The notes under the pieces are model-generated. The model had not been told where the DNA came from, ran no database searches, and worked only from the letters and a program-made list of their open reading frames with translations. From Thermanaerothrix daxensis (GTDB lineage: Bacteria > Chloroflexota > Anaerolineae > Anaerolineales > Anaerolineaceae), in the NCBI RefSeq assembly GCF_001306145.1, contig NZ_LGKO01000002.1, positions 620,001 to 684,000 of the forward strand: a DNA stretch of 64,000 bases. The letters are read 5' to 3'. The stretch's first letter is position 1. Every line of letters begins with the position of its first letter. Positions 16,784 through 23,076 of this stretch are shown here, in pieces. The translations under genes were made by a program, and so were the position numbers.

Positions 16784-17560
16784 ATGTCTCAGTTTGATTT
16801 CTCTCAAATCCTGGAGGCGCTCTCTGAGCCGTTCCCCTCACACGAGGTGGAGTTCAAGCCAGGCGCGACCAACCGTGAGAAGACCAAAGCGCTTGCGCTG
16901 GCCTACGTAGACAGCAGGCCATATATCCAACGGCTAAACCTGGTGTGTCCTGACTGGCAGGACGAGTACCAGGTGATGATGCTGCCGGATCGGGTGGTGG
17001 TGCTGTGCCGCTTGACCATCGCCGGGGTGACCCGTACGGGAGACGGTGAGTGCCTGCTGAGCGGCGGCGAGGAAGGCGAGCGGACAGAGCCCAATGCGGT
17101 TACGACCGCATCGGCGCAGGCCTTTAAGCGCGCGTGCGTGAAGTTTGGCTTGGGAGCGTACTTGTATGCTCTGCCGCAGGTGTGGTGTGACTACGATGCC
17201 CAAAAGCGCAAGATCGTCAACCCGCCGCAACTGCCCGAATGGGCGCTGCCGCCTGCGGAACGTCTGGAGAAAGCCACCAGCCGCGCCATCGAGCGCGAGG
17301 TGGAGGAGCACGGTGCCCAGCCACCTGAACCTGAGCCTGCCGCAGAGGAACTGCCGGAGCCCGGGGCATACAAACTGCCCTTCGGCAAACATAGCGGACG
17401 CACTCTGGCGGAACTATGGCAGAGCAAGGACGGGCAAGGCTATGTGCGCTGGCTGGCTGCGATGGATGGCAAGGGCTTTCAGCCCCGTAATCCCACTGAC
17501 CAACATGCTCAGCGCATGGCGCGCGCCTTCCTGACCTTGCAATCCGCCTATGCGGGCTAA
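16784..17560 (+). CDS. Rad52-like single-strand annealing protein with ExoX-like C-terminus
   Basis: The 258-residue protein carries a Rad52/DdrA-type annealing domain (about residues 1-160). It contains a VTTASAQAFKRACVKFG segment followed by LGAYLYALP, typical of phage and plasmid annealing proteins. A Pro/Glu-rich linker leads to a short C-terminal module (about 205-255), PFGKHSGRTLAEL, like the end of exodeoxyribonuclease X-type proteins. It likely anneals single-stranded DNA during recombination or after transfer. AGGAGG precedes the ATG at 16784; an upstream start at 16706 lies in the structured leader and is rejected. Two terminator-like hairpins follow. Confidence 0.75.
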   Translation: MSQFDFSQILEALSEPFPSHEVEFKPGATNREKTKALALAYVDSRPYIQRLNLVCPDWQDEYQVMMLPDRVVVLCRLTIAGVTRTGDGECLLSGGEEGERTEPNAVTTASAQAFKRACVKFGLGAYLYALPQVWCDYDAQKRKIVNPPQLPEWALPPAERLEKATSRAIEREVEEHGAQPPEPEPAAEELPEPGAYKLPFGKHSGRTLAELWQSKDGQGYVRWLAAMDGKGFQPRNPTDQHAQRMARAFLTLQSAYAG

Positions 17561-17574
17561 CCCCCTGCGGGAAC

Positions 17575-17602
17575 AGAGCCGGACTACCCAGTCCGGCTCT
17601 TT
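17575..17602 (+). terminator. Intrinsic terminator
   Basis: AGAGCCGGACT and AGTCCGGCTCT form a perfect 11-base stem with a 4-base loop followed by T-rich sequence. It ends the Rad52-like gene. Confidence 0.8.
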
Positions 17603-17631
17603 CCTTTCCTGTCAAGAGCGCCCAGTTGCCG

Positions 17632-17667
17632 AAAAAGAGGGCTTACCCAGCCCTCTTTTCTTTTTTT
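17632..17667 (+). terminator. Second intrinsic terminator
   Basis: AAAAGAGGGCT and AGCCCTCTTTT form a perfect stem with a 4-base loop, followed by a long T tract. It shares the TACC loop motif with the preceding terminator. Two terminators in series isolate the Rad52-like gene from the small RNA and integrase. Confidence 0.75.
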
Positions 17668-17676
17668 GCGCAAAAC

Positions 17677-17705
17677 TTGATTTTTTCCGAGATAACTGCT
17701 ATGAT
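17677..17705 (+). promoter_or_regulatory. Strong sigma70-type promoter
   Basis: TTGATT and TATGAT are separated by exactly 17 bases, with an AT-rich spacer start. The next transcribed unit is a short hairpin RNA, not a gene, which supports a dedicated small-RNA promoter. Confidence 0.65.
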
Positions 17706-17711
17706 AAAAGC

Positions 17712-17778
17712 GCTTCGACAGAGCATCCGTGAACTACGGAACACAAGAGAGGGCAGAAAAGCCCTCTCTTGTGTTTTT
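17712..17778 (+). ncRNA. Candidate small RNA of about 67 nucleotides
   Basis: A promoter ends at 17705 and a near-ideal terminator runs from 17741 to 17778 (14-base perfect stem, A-rich loop, five T). Between them is a 5-base hairpin (TCCGT, ACGGA at 17726-17740). No reading frame of useful size fits. It could be a free regulatory RNA controlling integrase or the annealing gene, or a leader that is almost always terminated. The unit is self-contained, which favours the first. Confidence 0.5.
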
Positions 17779-17944
17779 GCCGCAACGCGCCTTCACCGCG
17801 TTGCCTTCTCAGTCCCGCCGGTCTCCGCGGCGGGGCTGATTTGTCTTTGGGTATTAGTATAGCAAATTTTTTAACTTTCAGAGCCGTTTTGAGGTGGGAG
17901 AATCGCTCCTCGATACCAAAACTTACATCGTCGAGGAGGTAAAT
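17779..17944 (+). promoter_or_regulatory. Integrase leader with ribosome-site hairpin
   Basis: Base composition drops here from GC-rich to AT-rich. GCAACGCG and CGCGTTGC (17782-17804) form a hairpin, then an AT-rich stretch near 17855-17880 could hold a promoter. CTCCTCGA (17906-17913) is the exact complement of TCGAGGAG (17931-17938), which contains the integrase Shine-Dalgarno sequence, so the ribosome site can be hidden. Confidence 0.45.
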
Positions 17945-18811
17945 ATGATTACAAACAAAACCCCCACTGTCAAAGAATTGGTTGACGTATTTTTGGAGTC
18001 ACAAAAGGGTTTTATTTCAGATTCTACGCTGAGATGGTATGTCTTCTATCTGCGTCCCCTTGTGGCTCATCTTGGAGACAGAGAAACAAATTCTATAACT
18101 ACAAGCGACCTTATCAATCTGTTTCATTTGATGAGAACAGATGATCGTGAGCCTTATACCCTTTTTAATTTTATTAGAGGATGGAAAAGGCTGTTTCGCT
18201 GGGCAGTTGATGAGGGATACATTGCTATGAATCCAGCAAAAAAATTGAGGCGTCCGCCTCTTCCCCAGAAATCCCCGGCAGGAATTCAAGCAGAGGATTT
18301 ATCAAAAATGTTAGATGCGGCATCAAAAACAGGAACGCCGGAAAGGGATTTAGCGTTGGTTTTATTTGTAGCAGACACGGGTGTAAGATTAGGCGGTGTA
18401 GCCGGTCTCACCGTAGATCGCTTGGATATAAATAAGCGGCGTGCTATCGTGTTAGAAAAAGGGAGGGGAGGGCAAAAAGAGCGTGTGGTTTTCTTTTCTT
18501 CTCGCACTGCGATTGCCCTGGAGAACTGGTTAGAAAAGAGAGGGGAAACGGAAGATCAACGTGTCTTCTTGTTGAAGCCAAACGGAATTTACCAGTTGTT
18601 CAAACGATTGGCTCGCAAATCGGAAATAACTGGAAAATGGAACCCGCATTCTTTTCGTCACGCCTATGCCCGCAAATTGCTTAAGCAAGGTGTCAGTATC
18701 GGCGTGGTGAGTCATCTCATGGGACATTCCAATGTTCAGGTTACGATTGACTTCTACGGACGTTTTTCTCACGATGAACTTCAGGAAATCTACGATAAGA
18801 TCATGAACTAA
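17945..18811 (+). CDS. Tyrosine recombinase (integrase)
   Basis: This 288-residue protein has an N-terminal SAM-like core-binding domain (residues about 7-90) and a C-terminal catalytic domain. The catalytic set is visible: Arg in DTGVRLGG, HSFRHAYAR giving His-x-x-Arg, His in LMGHSN, and the nucleophile Tyr in DFYGRF. It should integrate and excise the element at a tRNA 3' end. The ATG at 17945 follows GAGGAGG; an upstream start would include the ribosome-site hairpin. Its base composition is clearly more AT-rich than the element's other genes, which suggests a separate origin. A tRNA fragment lies 60 bases downstream, the usual place for attR. Confidence 0.9.
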   Translation: MITNKTPTVKELVDVFLESQKGFISDSTLRWYVFYLRPLVAHLGDRETNSITTSDLINLFHLMRTDDREPYTLFNFIRGWKRLFRWAVDEGYIAMNPAKKLRRPPLPQKSPAGIQAEDLSKMLDAASKTGTPERDLALVLFVADTGVRLGGVAGLTVDRLDINKRRAIVLEKGRGGQKERVVFFSSRTAIALENWLEKRGETEDQRVFLLKPNGIYQLFKRLARKSEITGKWNPHSFRHAYARKLLKQGVSIGVVSHLMGHSNVQVTIDFYGRFSHDELQEIYDKIMN

Positions 18812-18827
18812 CCGATTTTATCAAGCT

Positions 18828-18858
18828 GCCTCTTCCTTTACTGGAAGAGGCGGCCTTT
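18828..18858 (+). terminator. Intrinsic terminator of the integrase gene
   Basis: GCCTCTTCC and GGAAGAGGC form a perfect 9-base stem with a 6-base loop, followed after three bases by a short T tract. Confidence 0.7.
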
Positions 18859-18865
18859 TAAGCCA

Positions 18866-18897
18866 TTGGTTCAGGGTTCGAGTCCCTGCACGCTCAC
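18866..18897 (+). other. tRNA 3' fragment, probable attachment site (att)
   Basis: The sequence contains a complete T-arm (CAGGG, TTCGAGT loop, CCCTG at 18872-18888) followed by a 3' acceptor strand CACGCTC plus A. There is no matching 5' acceptor, D-arm or anticodon arm upstream, where the integrase terminator lies instead. This is what remains of a tRNA gene at the distal end of an element that integrated by its 3' part. The intact tRNA should lie at the other end, beyond the left edge, and would begin GAGCGTG. Confidence 0.75.
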
Positions 18898-18904
18898 AAT
18901 TTTT

Positions 18905-18928
18905 CCCCGGCATAGGCCGGTTTTTTTT
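18905..18928 (+). terminator. Terminator of the original tRNA gene
   Basis: A short CCGG/CCGG stem with a 6-base loop is followed by eight T. It sits directly after the tRNA fragment and probably terminated the tRNA gene before integration. Confidence 0.5.
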
Positions 18929-19069
18929 ATTCTTACATGGAATGGGGGATTAGGGATGAGTGCACGCGGGGCTTTTACTGGCATAGGCTGAAATGCTTAT
19001 AACCAATGGGGAGTTTTATCGCTTGAGCCTTGGTTCTCACCCGACTATATTAGGAAATGGTCAGAAATC

Positions 19070-19435
19070 ATGAGTTCTCTAACCCCTTTTTTAATTTTGC
19101 ATCTTCCTTACTCCCAGGTGCGTGCATGGGTAGCGGAGTGTTTAAGTGCAGCGGGTCTGAATTTGGTCAGAACTTTTGATCTTCAAATGGCCCGTCGGGA
19201 TTCAATCCATTGTCTTTGTTCTCACGGCAAAACCCAAGATTGTGATTGTCAAATGGCGGTTTTCCTCGTTTGGCAAGGGAGTAATCCAGGAATAACTTTG
19301 ATCATTCATGGTTGGAGCAATTGTGCTTTTCTATCCCTGGCTTATCCAGGCCGGGAAAATGAAAACCCTTATTTGGCTTCCTTTATCCAGGATCTTCTAA
19401 GGCACCGTCTCACATCTTACCTTGAAGTGAGTTGA
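19070..19435 (+). CDS. Cysteine-containing hypothetical protein
   Basis: The 121-residue protein has no signal or membrane segment. A Cys/His cluster, CLCSHGKTQDCDC near residues 48-60, could bind a metal ion, and another Cys lies in WSNCAF. I recognise no family. No strong ribosome site is visible before the ATG, so the exact start is uncertain. It is the first chromosomal gene after the mobile element and precedes small membrane and redox genes on the same strand. Confidence 0.5.
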   Translation: MSSLTPFLILHLPYSQVRAWVAECLSAAGLNLVRTFDLQMARRDSIHCLCSHGKTQDCDCQMAVFLVWQGSNPGITLIIHGWSNCAFLSLAYPGRENENPYLASFIQDLLRHRLTSYLEVS

Positions 19436-19490
19436 TTTGGAATTAACTAATCGTTGATAATGAGTTCAGTATGTCGAAAGGAGGTATTCA

Positions 19491-19841
19491 ATGAGAAATA
19501 ATTTGAAGTGGGTGATTGCAATAGGAACTGTAATTGCCTTCATCGTGCTGATGTTTGGATTGACGGTGTATTGGGGGTGGAGGTCATGGGGTTGTTGTGG
19601 CTGGGGAGGATGGGGGCCATGGGGAATCATGGGTCATGGCATGATGATGACCTGGGGTTGGTGGGTAATGTTTCTGGTTTTAGGGCTTCCTTTGTTGATA
19701 GCGATTGGAGGAGCTCTATTGATACAGCGATTAATCAGCACACCTGGTTCCGCTAAAGCAATCCATTGCCCTAATTGTCAACGATCAGTACAGGTGGATT
19801 GGAGACACTGTCCTCATTGTGGGACGATTCTAAGGCAGTAA
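19491..19841 (+). CDS. Small membrane protein with C-terminal zinc ribbon
   Basis: The 116-residue protein has two hydrophobic segments (about residues 8-28 and 56-82) with a Gly/Trp/Met/His-rich loop between them. A short C-terminal zinc ribbon follows (CPNC near residue 94 and CPHC near 108). The MGHGMMM loop could bind copper, which would suit the nearby CuA-type redox proteins, but this is inference. AAAGGAGG precedes the ATG. Similar short proteins with TM pairs and zinc ribbons are common but uncharacterised. Confidence 0.6.
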   Translation: MRNNLKWVIAIGTVIAFIVLMFGLTVYWGWRSWGCCGWGGWGPWGIMGHGMMMTWGWWVMFLVLGLPLLIAIGGALLIQRLISTPGSAKAIHCPNCQRSVQVDWRHCPHCGTILRQ

Positions 19842-20061
19842 GCCTTTGAGATGGGCAGGTGGGCTGTGTGAACCATGATGGATATTTTGGCAGGGTTATA
19901 TAAATTCATGAGCCCTAGCCCGTCAAAGGTGTTTCTGATGGGGAAAGCCTGTAAGTAGCTGATGCCAGAATCATGCCATCGGGCCTTTGTTTGCCCAATC
20001 GTTGATGAAATGTCCTGGAACTCAGTTTGCCCATTTGAGTTAAAGCTCGTGAGGAACCCCT

Positions 20062-20553
20062 ATGAGCCCAAGACAACACAAACGGAAATACCCGCAACAT
20101 GGAAAGGGAAGGAATAAACCAAGTTACGTTTATCTTATTATCGTCGGAGGAGGGATCATCCTTCTTTTGGCGATTGCTGGGTGGTTTGTTCAGAATGCAT
20201 CGGTAAAAATAGAGGGGACTCCTTCCATTGCCGTAGATCCATCCCAAATCAATTTTGGGGATGTGAAATTAGGCACCCCCTTGAGTTTTACTATCAAGGT
20301 GACTAATAGGGGCAACGGGATTTTAAAGTTCGAGGAAAAACCTTACATTGAGGTTTTGGAGGGATGTTGACCGCCCGGATTGACCATCGGTTCGATGGTC
20401 CTTAAGCCAGGCGAAAGCACCACGATTCGCTCTGCCGTGTTCATGATGCATGAAGGGATGGCAGGTCCGCATGACTTTGCTGTTCACTTGATCACGAACG
20501 ATCCTCAGCAGCCTAAACTTGTTGTCCATGTCCTCTCGAACTGGGTGCCCTAG
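20062..20553 (+). CDS. DUF1573-like membrane-anchored protein, probable selenoprotein (in-frame UGA as Sec103)
   Basis: The frame reads 102 codons, a UGA at 20368, then 60 more coding codons to a UAG. Residues 22-45 form a membrane anchor. After it comes an immunoglobulin-like DUF1573-type domain (INFGDVKLGTPLSFTIKVTN). The UGA falls in EGC-UGA-PPG, where a Cys-Cys pair would be natural. The sequence after it continues the same domain (MMHEGMAGPHDF, then HLITNDPQQP). A perfect 8-base hairpin with a GUU loop lies 11 bases after the UGA, matching bacterial SECIS spacing. A Cys-Sec pair suggests a redox or metal-handling role outside the membrane. The alternative is a nonsense mutation; selenocysteine genes are not in this window. 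Confidence 0.7.
20371..20400 (+). promoter_or_regulatory. Candidate bacterial SECIS element
   Basis: GACCATCG (20382-20389), loop GTT, and CGATGGTC (20393-20400) form a perfect 8-base stem directly downstream of the in-frame TGA. The distance from TGA to the apical loop is 19 nucleotides, inside the range known for SelB-dependent SECIS elements, and the loop has the expected G and U. Confidence 0.65.
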
Positions 20554-20603
20554 ATTGACTCTCTGGGAATCGGCTCTGGTGCGTTAGAGGATATGAAACA
20601 CGT

Positions 20604-21224
20604 ATGATGAGACAATGGCGTCATTGGATTCCTTGGCTGCTTATGATGGGCTATAGTGTATGGGTCTTTGCCCCATTCCTGGCTCCGGTATTCATCGGGA
20701 TTGACTGGTTAACGGCAGCTAGAGGGATTTACTTCGTTTATTCTTTTTTCTGCCACCAATTGCCTGAACGCTCCTTTTTTCTTTTTGGTGAGAAGGCAAT
20801 GTATTCACTGGCTGAGACTCAGGCTGTTTGGGAGTATACAACCGATTCCCTTGGACTGCGTCAATTTTTGGGAACCCCCATGGGATGGAAAGCGGCCTGG
20901 TCAGATCGGATGGTGGCTTTCTATGCCAGCGTCTGGTTCTTTATGCTCTGGCGTTGGGGGGTGCGTAACAGAAAGACTTTGCGGGTTAATCCTAAAATGC
21001 TGATATTCTTATTGCCAATGGCGCTGGATGGAGCCTCCCATTTGCTCAGTGATCTGGAAAGTTTTGAACAGGGGTTTCGGGAGACCAACCAGCGGTTGGT
21101 CTTTTTAACCGGAAACACCTTGCCCTTCTGGTTTTATGAGGGAAACGCTTTGGGCTCGTTTAACTCGTGGATGCGCCTTGGTGAGTGGTGTAGCCAGCAG
21201 CCTGGGGAGTTGTGGAATTCTTAA
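20604..21224 (+). CDS. DUF2085 family membrane protein
   Basis: This 206-residue protein has an N-terminal membrane helix (about residues 8-28), the family motif FCHQLPERSFFLFGEK near 48-63, and further hydrophobic segments near 110-122 and 133-145. Members of DUF2085 are integral membrane proteins of unknown function, often near metal or redox genes. Two adjacent ATGs are possible starts. It follows the predicted selenoprotein by 50 bases and is probably co-transcribed with it. Confidence 0.7.
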   Translation: MMRQWRHWIPWLLMMGYSVWVFAPFLAPVFIGIDWLTAARGIYFVYSFFCHQLPERSFFLFGEKAMYSLAETQAVWEYTTDSLGLRQFLGTPMGWKAAWSDRMVAFYASVWFFMLWRWGVRNRKTLRVNPKMLIFLLPMALDGASHLLSDLESFEQGFRETNQRLVFLTGNTLPFWFYEGNALGSFNSWMRLGEWCSQQPGELWNS

Positions 21225-21267
21225 GGTCTTACCGGTTCTCTCTGAGTCAAACTTTCTTTTCAAAAGA

Positions 21268-21296
21268 TTCCGAATTGGGTCTAGATGGACTATAAT
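21268..21296 (+). promoter_or_regulatory. Promoter of the two-component operon
   Basis: A perfect TATAAT (21291-21296) lies 17 bases after TTCCGA, a weak -35. The start of transcription would be close to the response-regulator ATG at 21317, giving a very short leader. Confidence 0.45.
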
Positions 21297-21316
21297 CAAA
21301 ACATGGGTTTGTCGTT

Positions 21317-22012
21317 ATGGTAGCACGAATTTCTAAGCAGACCAGAATCCAAGTGCTCTTGGCGGATGATCATCGTGTTGTGCGAGCCGGTATTCGCCAA
21401 ATATTGGAAAGAGAAGCAGATATTCGGGTGATTGCTGAGGCCGAAGATGGTGAAGAGGCCCTGACGCTGATCGAAAAGCATAAACCCGATGTGGTCGTAC
21501 TGGATATTCAGATGCCCAAGATAAGCGGGATTGAGGTGACACATCGGGCGCGCATTCGTTTCCCAGAAGTGGGAATTCTGATCCTGACCGCTTATGATGA
21601 TACTCCCTATATCTTGGCCGTGCTACAAGCGGGGGCTAATGGCTACGTGCTGAAGACTGCCGATGCAAAAGAACTTGTTCAGGCTGTTCGAGATGTGTAT
21701 GAAGGAAAGTCGGTGTTGGATCCGACCATTGCTCGAAAAATTATGCCTGCCCTTTTTCAGCGTAGTGAACGTTTGATTGCTCCTCTGACCGAGAGGGAAC
21801 TAGAGGTTTTACGACTTGCGGCCAAGGGCTTTACCAATAAAGCCATCGGTGTGCAGTTGGGGATCAGCGACCGCACAGTGCAGGGACATTTGGGGCATAT
21901 CTTTGCCAAATTACAAGTCAATAGTCGGACTGAAGCCGTCATGCGTGCCATTGCATTAGGATTAATTCCCCAGCCGGCAGGTTTCCTGGGAGAAGACACC
22001 CCTTCATCATGA
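21317..22012 (+). CDS. NarL/FixJ-family response regulator
   Basis: The 231-residue regulator has a receiver domain (residues about 11-127) with acidic pocket ADDH at 16-19, phosphoacceptor Asp63 in VVLDIQMP, and a conserved Lys in VLKTADAKEL. A LuxR-type helix-turn-helix domain (about 155-215) follows with LTERELEVLRL. It should bind DNA when phosphorylated by the kinase encoded immediately downstream (ATGA overlap). Likely targets are the redox genes on either side, by position only. Confidence 0.9.
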   Translation: MVARISKQTRIQVLLADDHRVVRAGIRQILEREADIRVIAEAEDGEEALTLIEKHKPDVVVLDIQMPKISGIEVTHRARIRFPEVGILILTAYDDTPYILAVLQAGANGYVLKTADAKELVQAVRDVYEGKSVLDPTIARKIMPALFQRSERLIAPLTERELEVLRLAAKGFTNKAIGVQLGISDRTVQGHLGHIFAKLQVNSRTEAVMRAIALGLIPQPAGFLGEDTPSS

Positions 22013-23061
22013 AAAAGAGCACCACACTTCTCAGTGCTTCAAGTTTCCAGGCTCTGTTTTGGTTGGTATTGCCGATAACTCTGGTCTTGGTTTTGGTAGT
22101 TATTGGTAGCCTGGCTCTACACGAACAAGCAATGCGGCAACGTCTGCCTGAAGAGACCTGGGAGGCTGCCACGGATCCTGCTCTTGAACTCACATTAGTG
22201 GCACCATTGCTCCTGCTTGTGCCTTTAGCAGTGGCAGGGGCAGCCTTTTGGTTTGGTACCAAGCAGATTATTCGCCCCTTGCAGGCTTTGGAAAAACAGG
22301 CAACTGCTTTGGCTTGGGGGGATTTTGAATCAATCCGGCAACCGGTAGGGGGGATTGTGGAGATTCAGAACCTTCAGCAAGGGCTGGCTGAAATGGCCCG
22401 TAAAGTTCAGGCGTCGCAAGAAGGGTTACGTGATTACATTAACGCAATCACTACTGCCCAGGAGGAGGAACGTCGTCGCCTGGCCCGTGAACTCCACGAT
22501 GATACTATTCAGTCTCTAATTGCGCTCAAACATCGCGTTCAGTTTGCTCTTGATTCGGTCCGCGATCCGAGGAGCAGAAGGGTGCTCCAGGAACTTGGGG
22601 AGTTAGCGGAGAACACCATTGAAAACTTGCGTCGTTTGACGCGTGCCCTCCGCCCCATTTATCTTGAAGATTTGGGGCTTGTGACAGCGTTGGAAATGTT
22701 ATCTCGTGAAATTGAGCATGCCAGTGGTATTCGGGTTGGGTTTCAATGCATTGGGACGGAAAAACGCCTTGATCCACGCATCGAACTGTCCCTTTACCGC
22801 ATCGCTCAGGAGGCTTTGAACAATGTGCTGCGGCATTCGCGGGCGCAAGAAGCCCTCTTGACGATTGAATTTGGCGATCAGATCTGCCTGGAGATTCGAG
22901 ATAATGGGGTTGGCTTTCAGTTGCCTGCCAGCCTGACCGATTTTGCCACACGGGGACATTTTGGCCTTCTTGGCATGCGCGAACGCGCTGAACTAATTGG
23001 CGCCCGGCTTGAGGTGTTTTCGGCCCCGGGTGAAGGCACCCGAGTGCGGGTGAGGATATAA
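22009..23061 (+). CDS. NarX/DegS-type sensor histidine kinase
   Basis: The 350-residue kinase has two membrane segments (about residues 14-38 and 62-84) bounding a short external loop, a HAMP-like region, and the HisKA_3 motif RRLARELHDDTIQSL with the phosphorylated His near residue 166. The ATPase domain shows the N box AQEALNNVLRHS, DNGVGF, and GLLGMRERA. The sensing loop is only about 24 residues, so the signal may be sensed in the membrane. It forms a pair with the upstream regulator. It ends 15 bases before the convergent redox operon. Confidence 0.9.
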   Translation: MKKSTTLLSASSFQALFWLVLPITLVLVLVVIGSLALHEQAMRQRLPEETWEAATDPALELTLVAPLLLLVPLAVAGAAFWFGTKQIIRPLQALEKQATALAWGDFESIRQPVGGIVEIQNLQQGLAEMARKVQASQEGLRDYINAITTAQEEERRRLARELHDDTIQSLIALKHRVQFALDSVRDPRSRRVLQELGELAENTIENLRRLTRALRPIYLEDLGLVTALEMLSREIEHASGIRVGFQCIGTEKRLDPRIELSLYRIAQEALNNVLRHSRAQEALLTIEFGDQICLEIRDNGVGFQLPASLTDFATRGHFGLLGMRERAELIGARLEVFSAPGEGTRVRVRI

Positions 23062-23076
23062 CCCTTAATTTCAGAA

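Noticed and set aside
18812-18897. Complete tRNA gene
   Set aside because: Only the T-arm and 3' acceptor strand are present. The upstream bases are the integrase terminator.
19842-20061. Gene or RNA in the gap before the selenoprotein
   Set aside because: I see no frame with a ribosome site and no strong hairpin. Only the leader of the next gene is likely.
20062-20370. The 102-codon frame taken as a complete gene or as a plain pseudogene
   Set aside because: The sequence after the UGA continues the same domain with no other defect, and a SECIS-like hairpin is present. A selenoprotein explains this better, though a nonsense mutation is not fully excluded.
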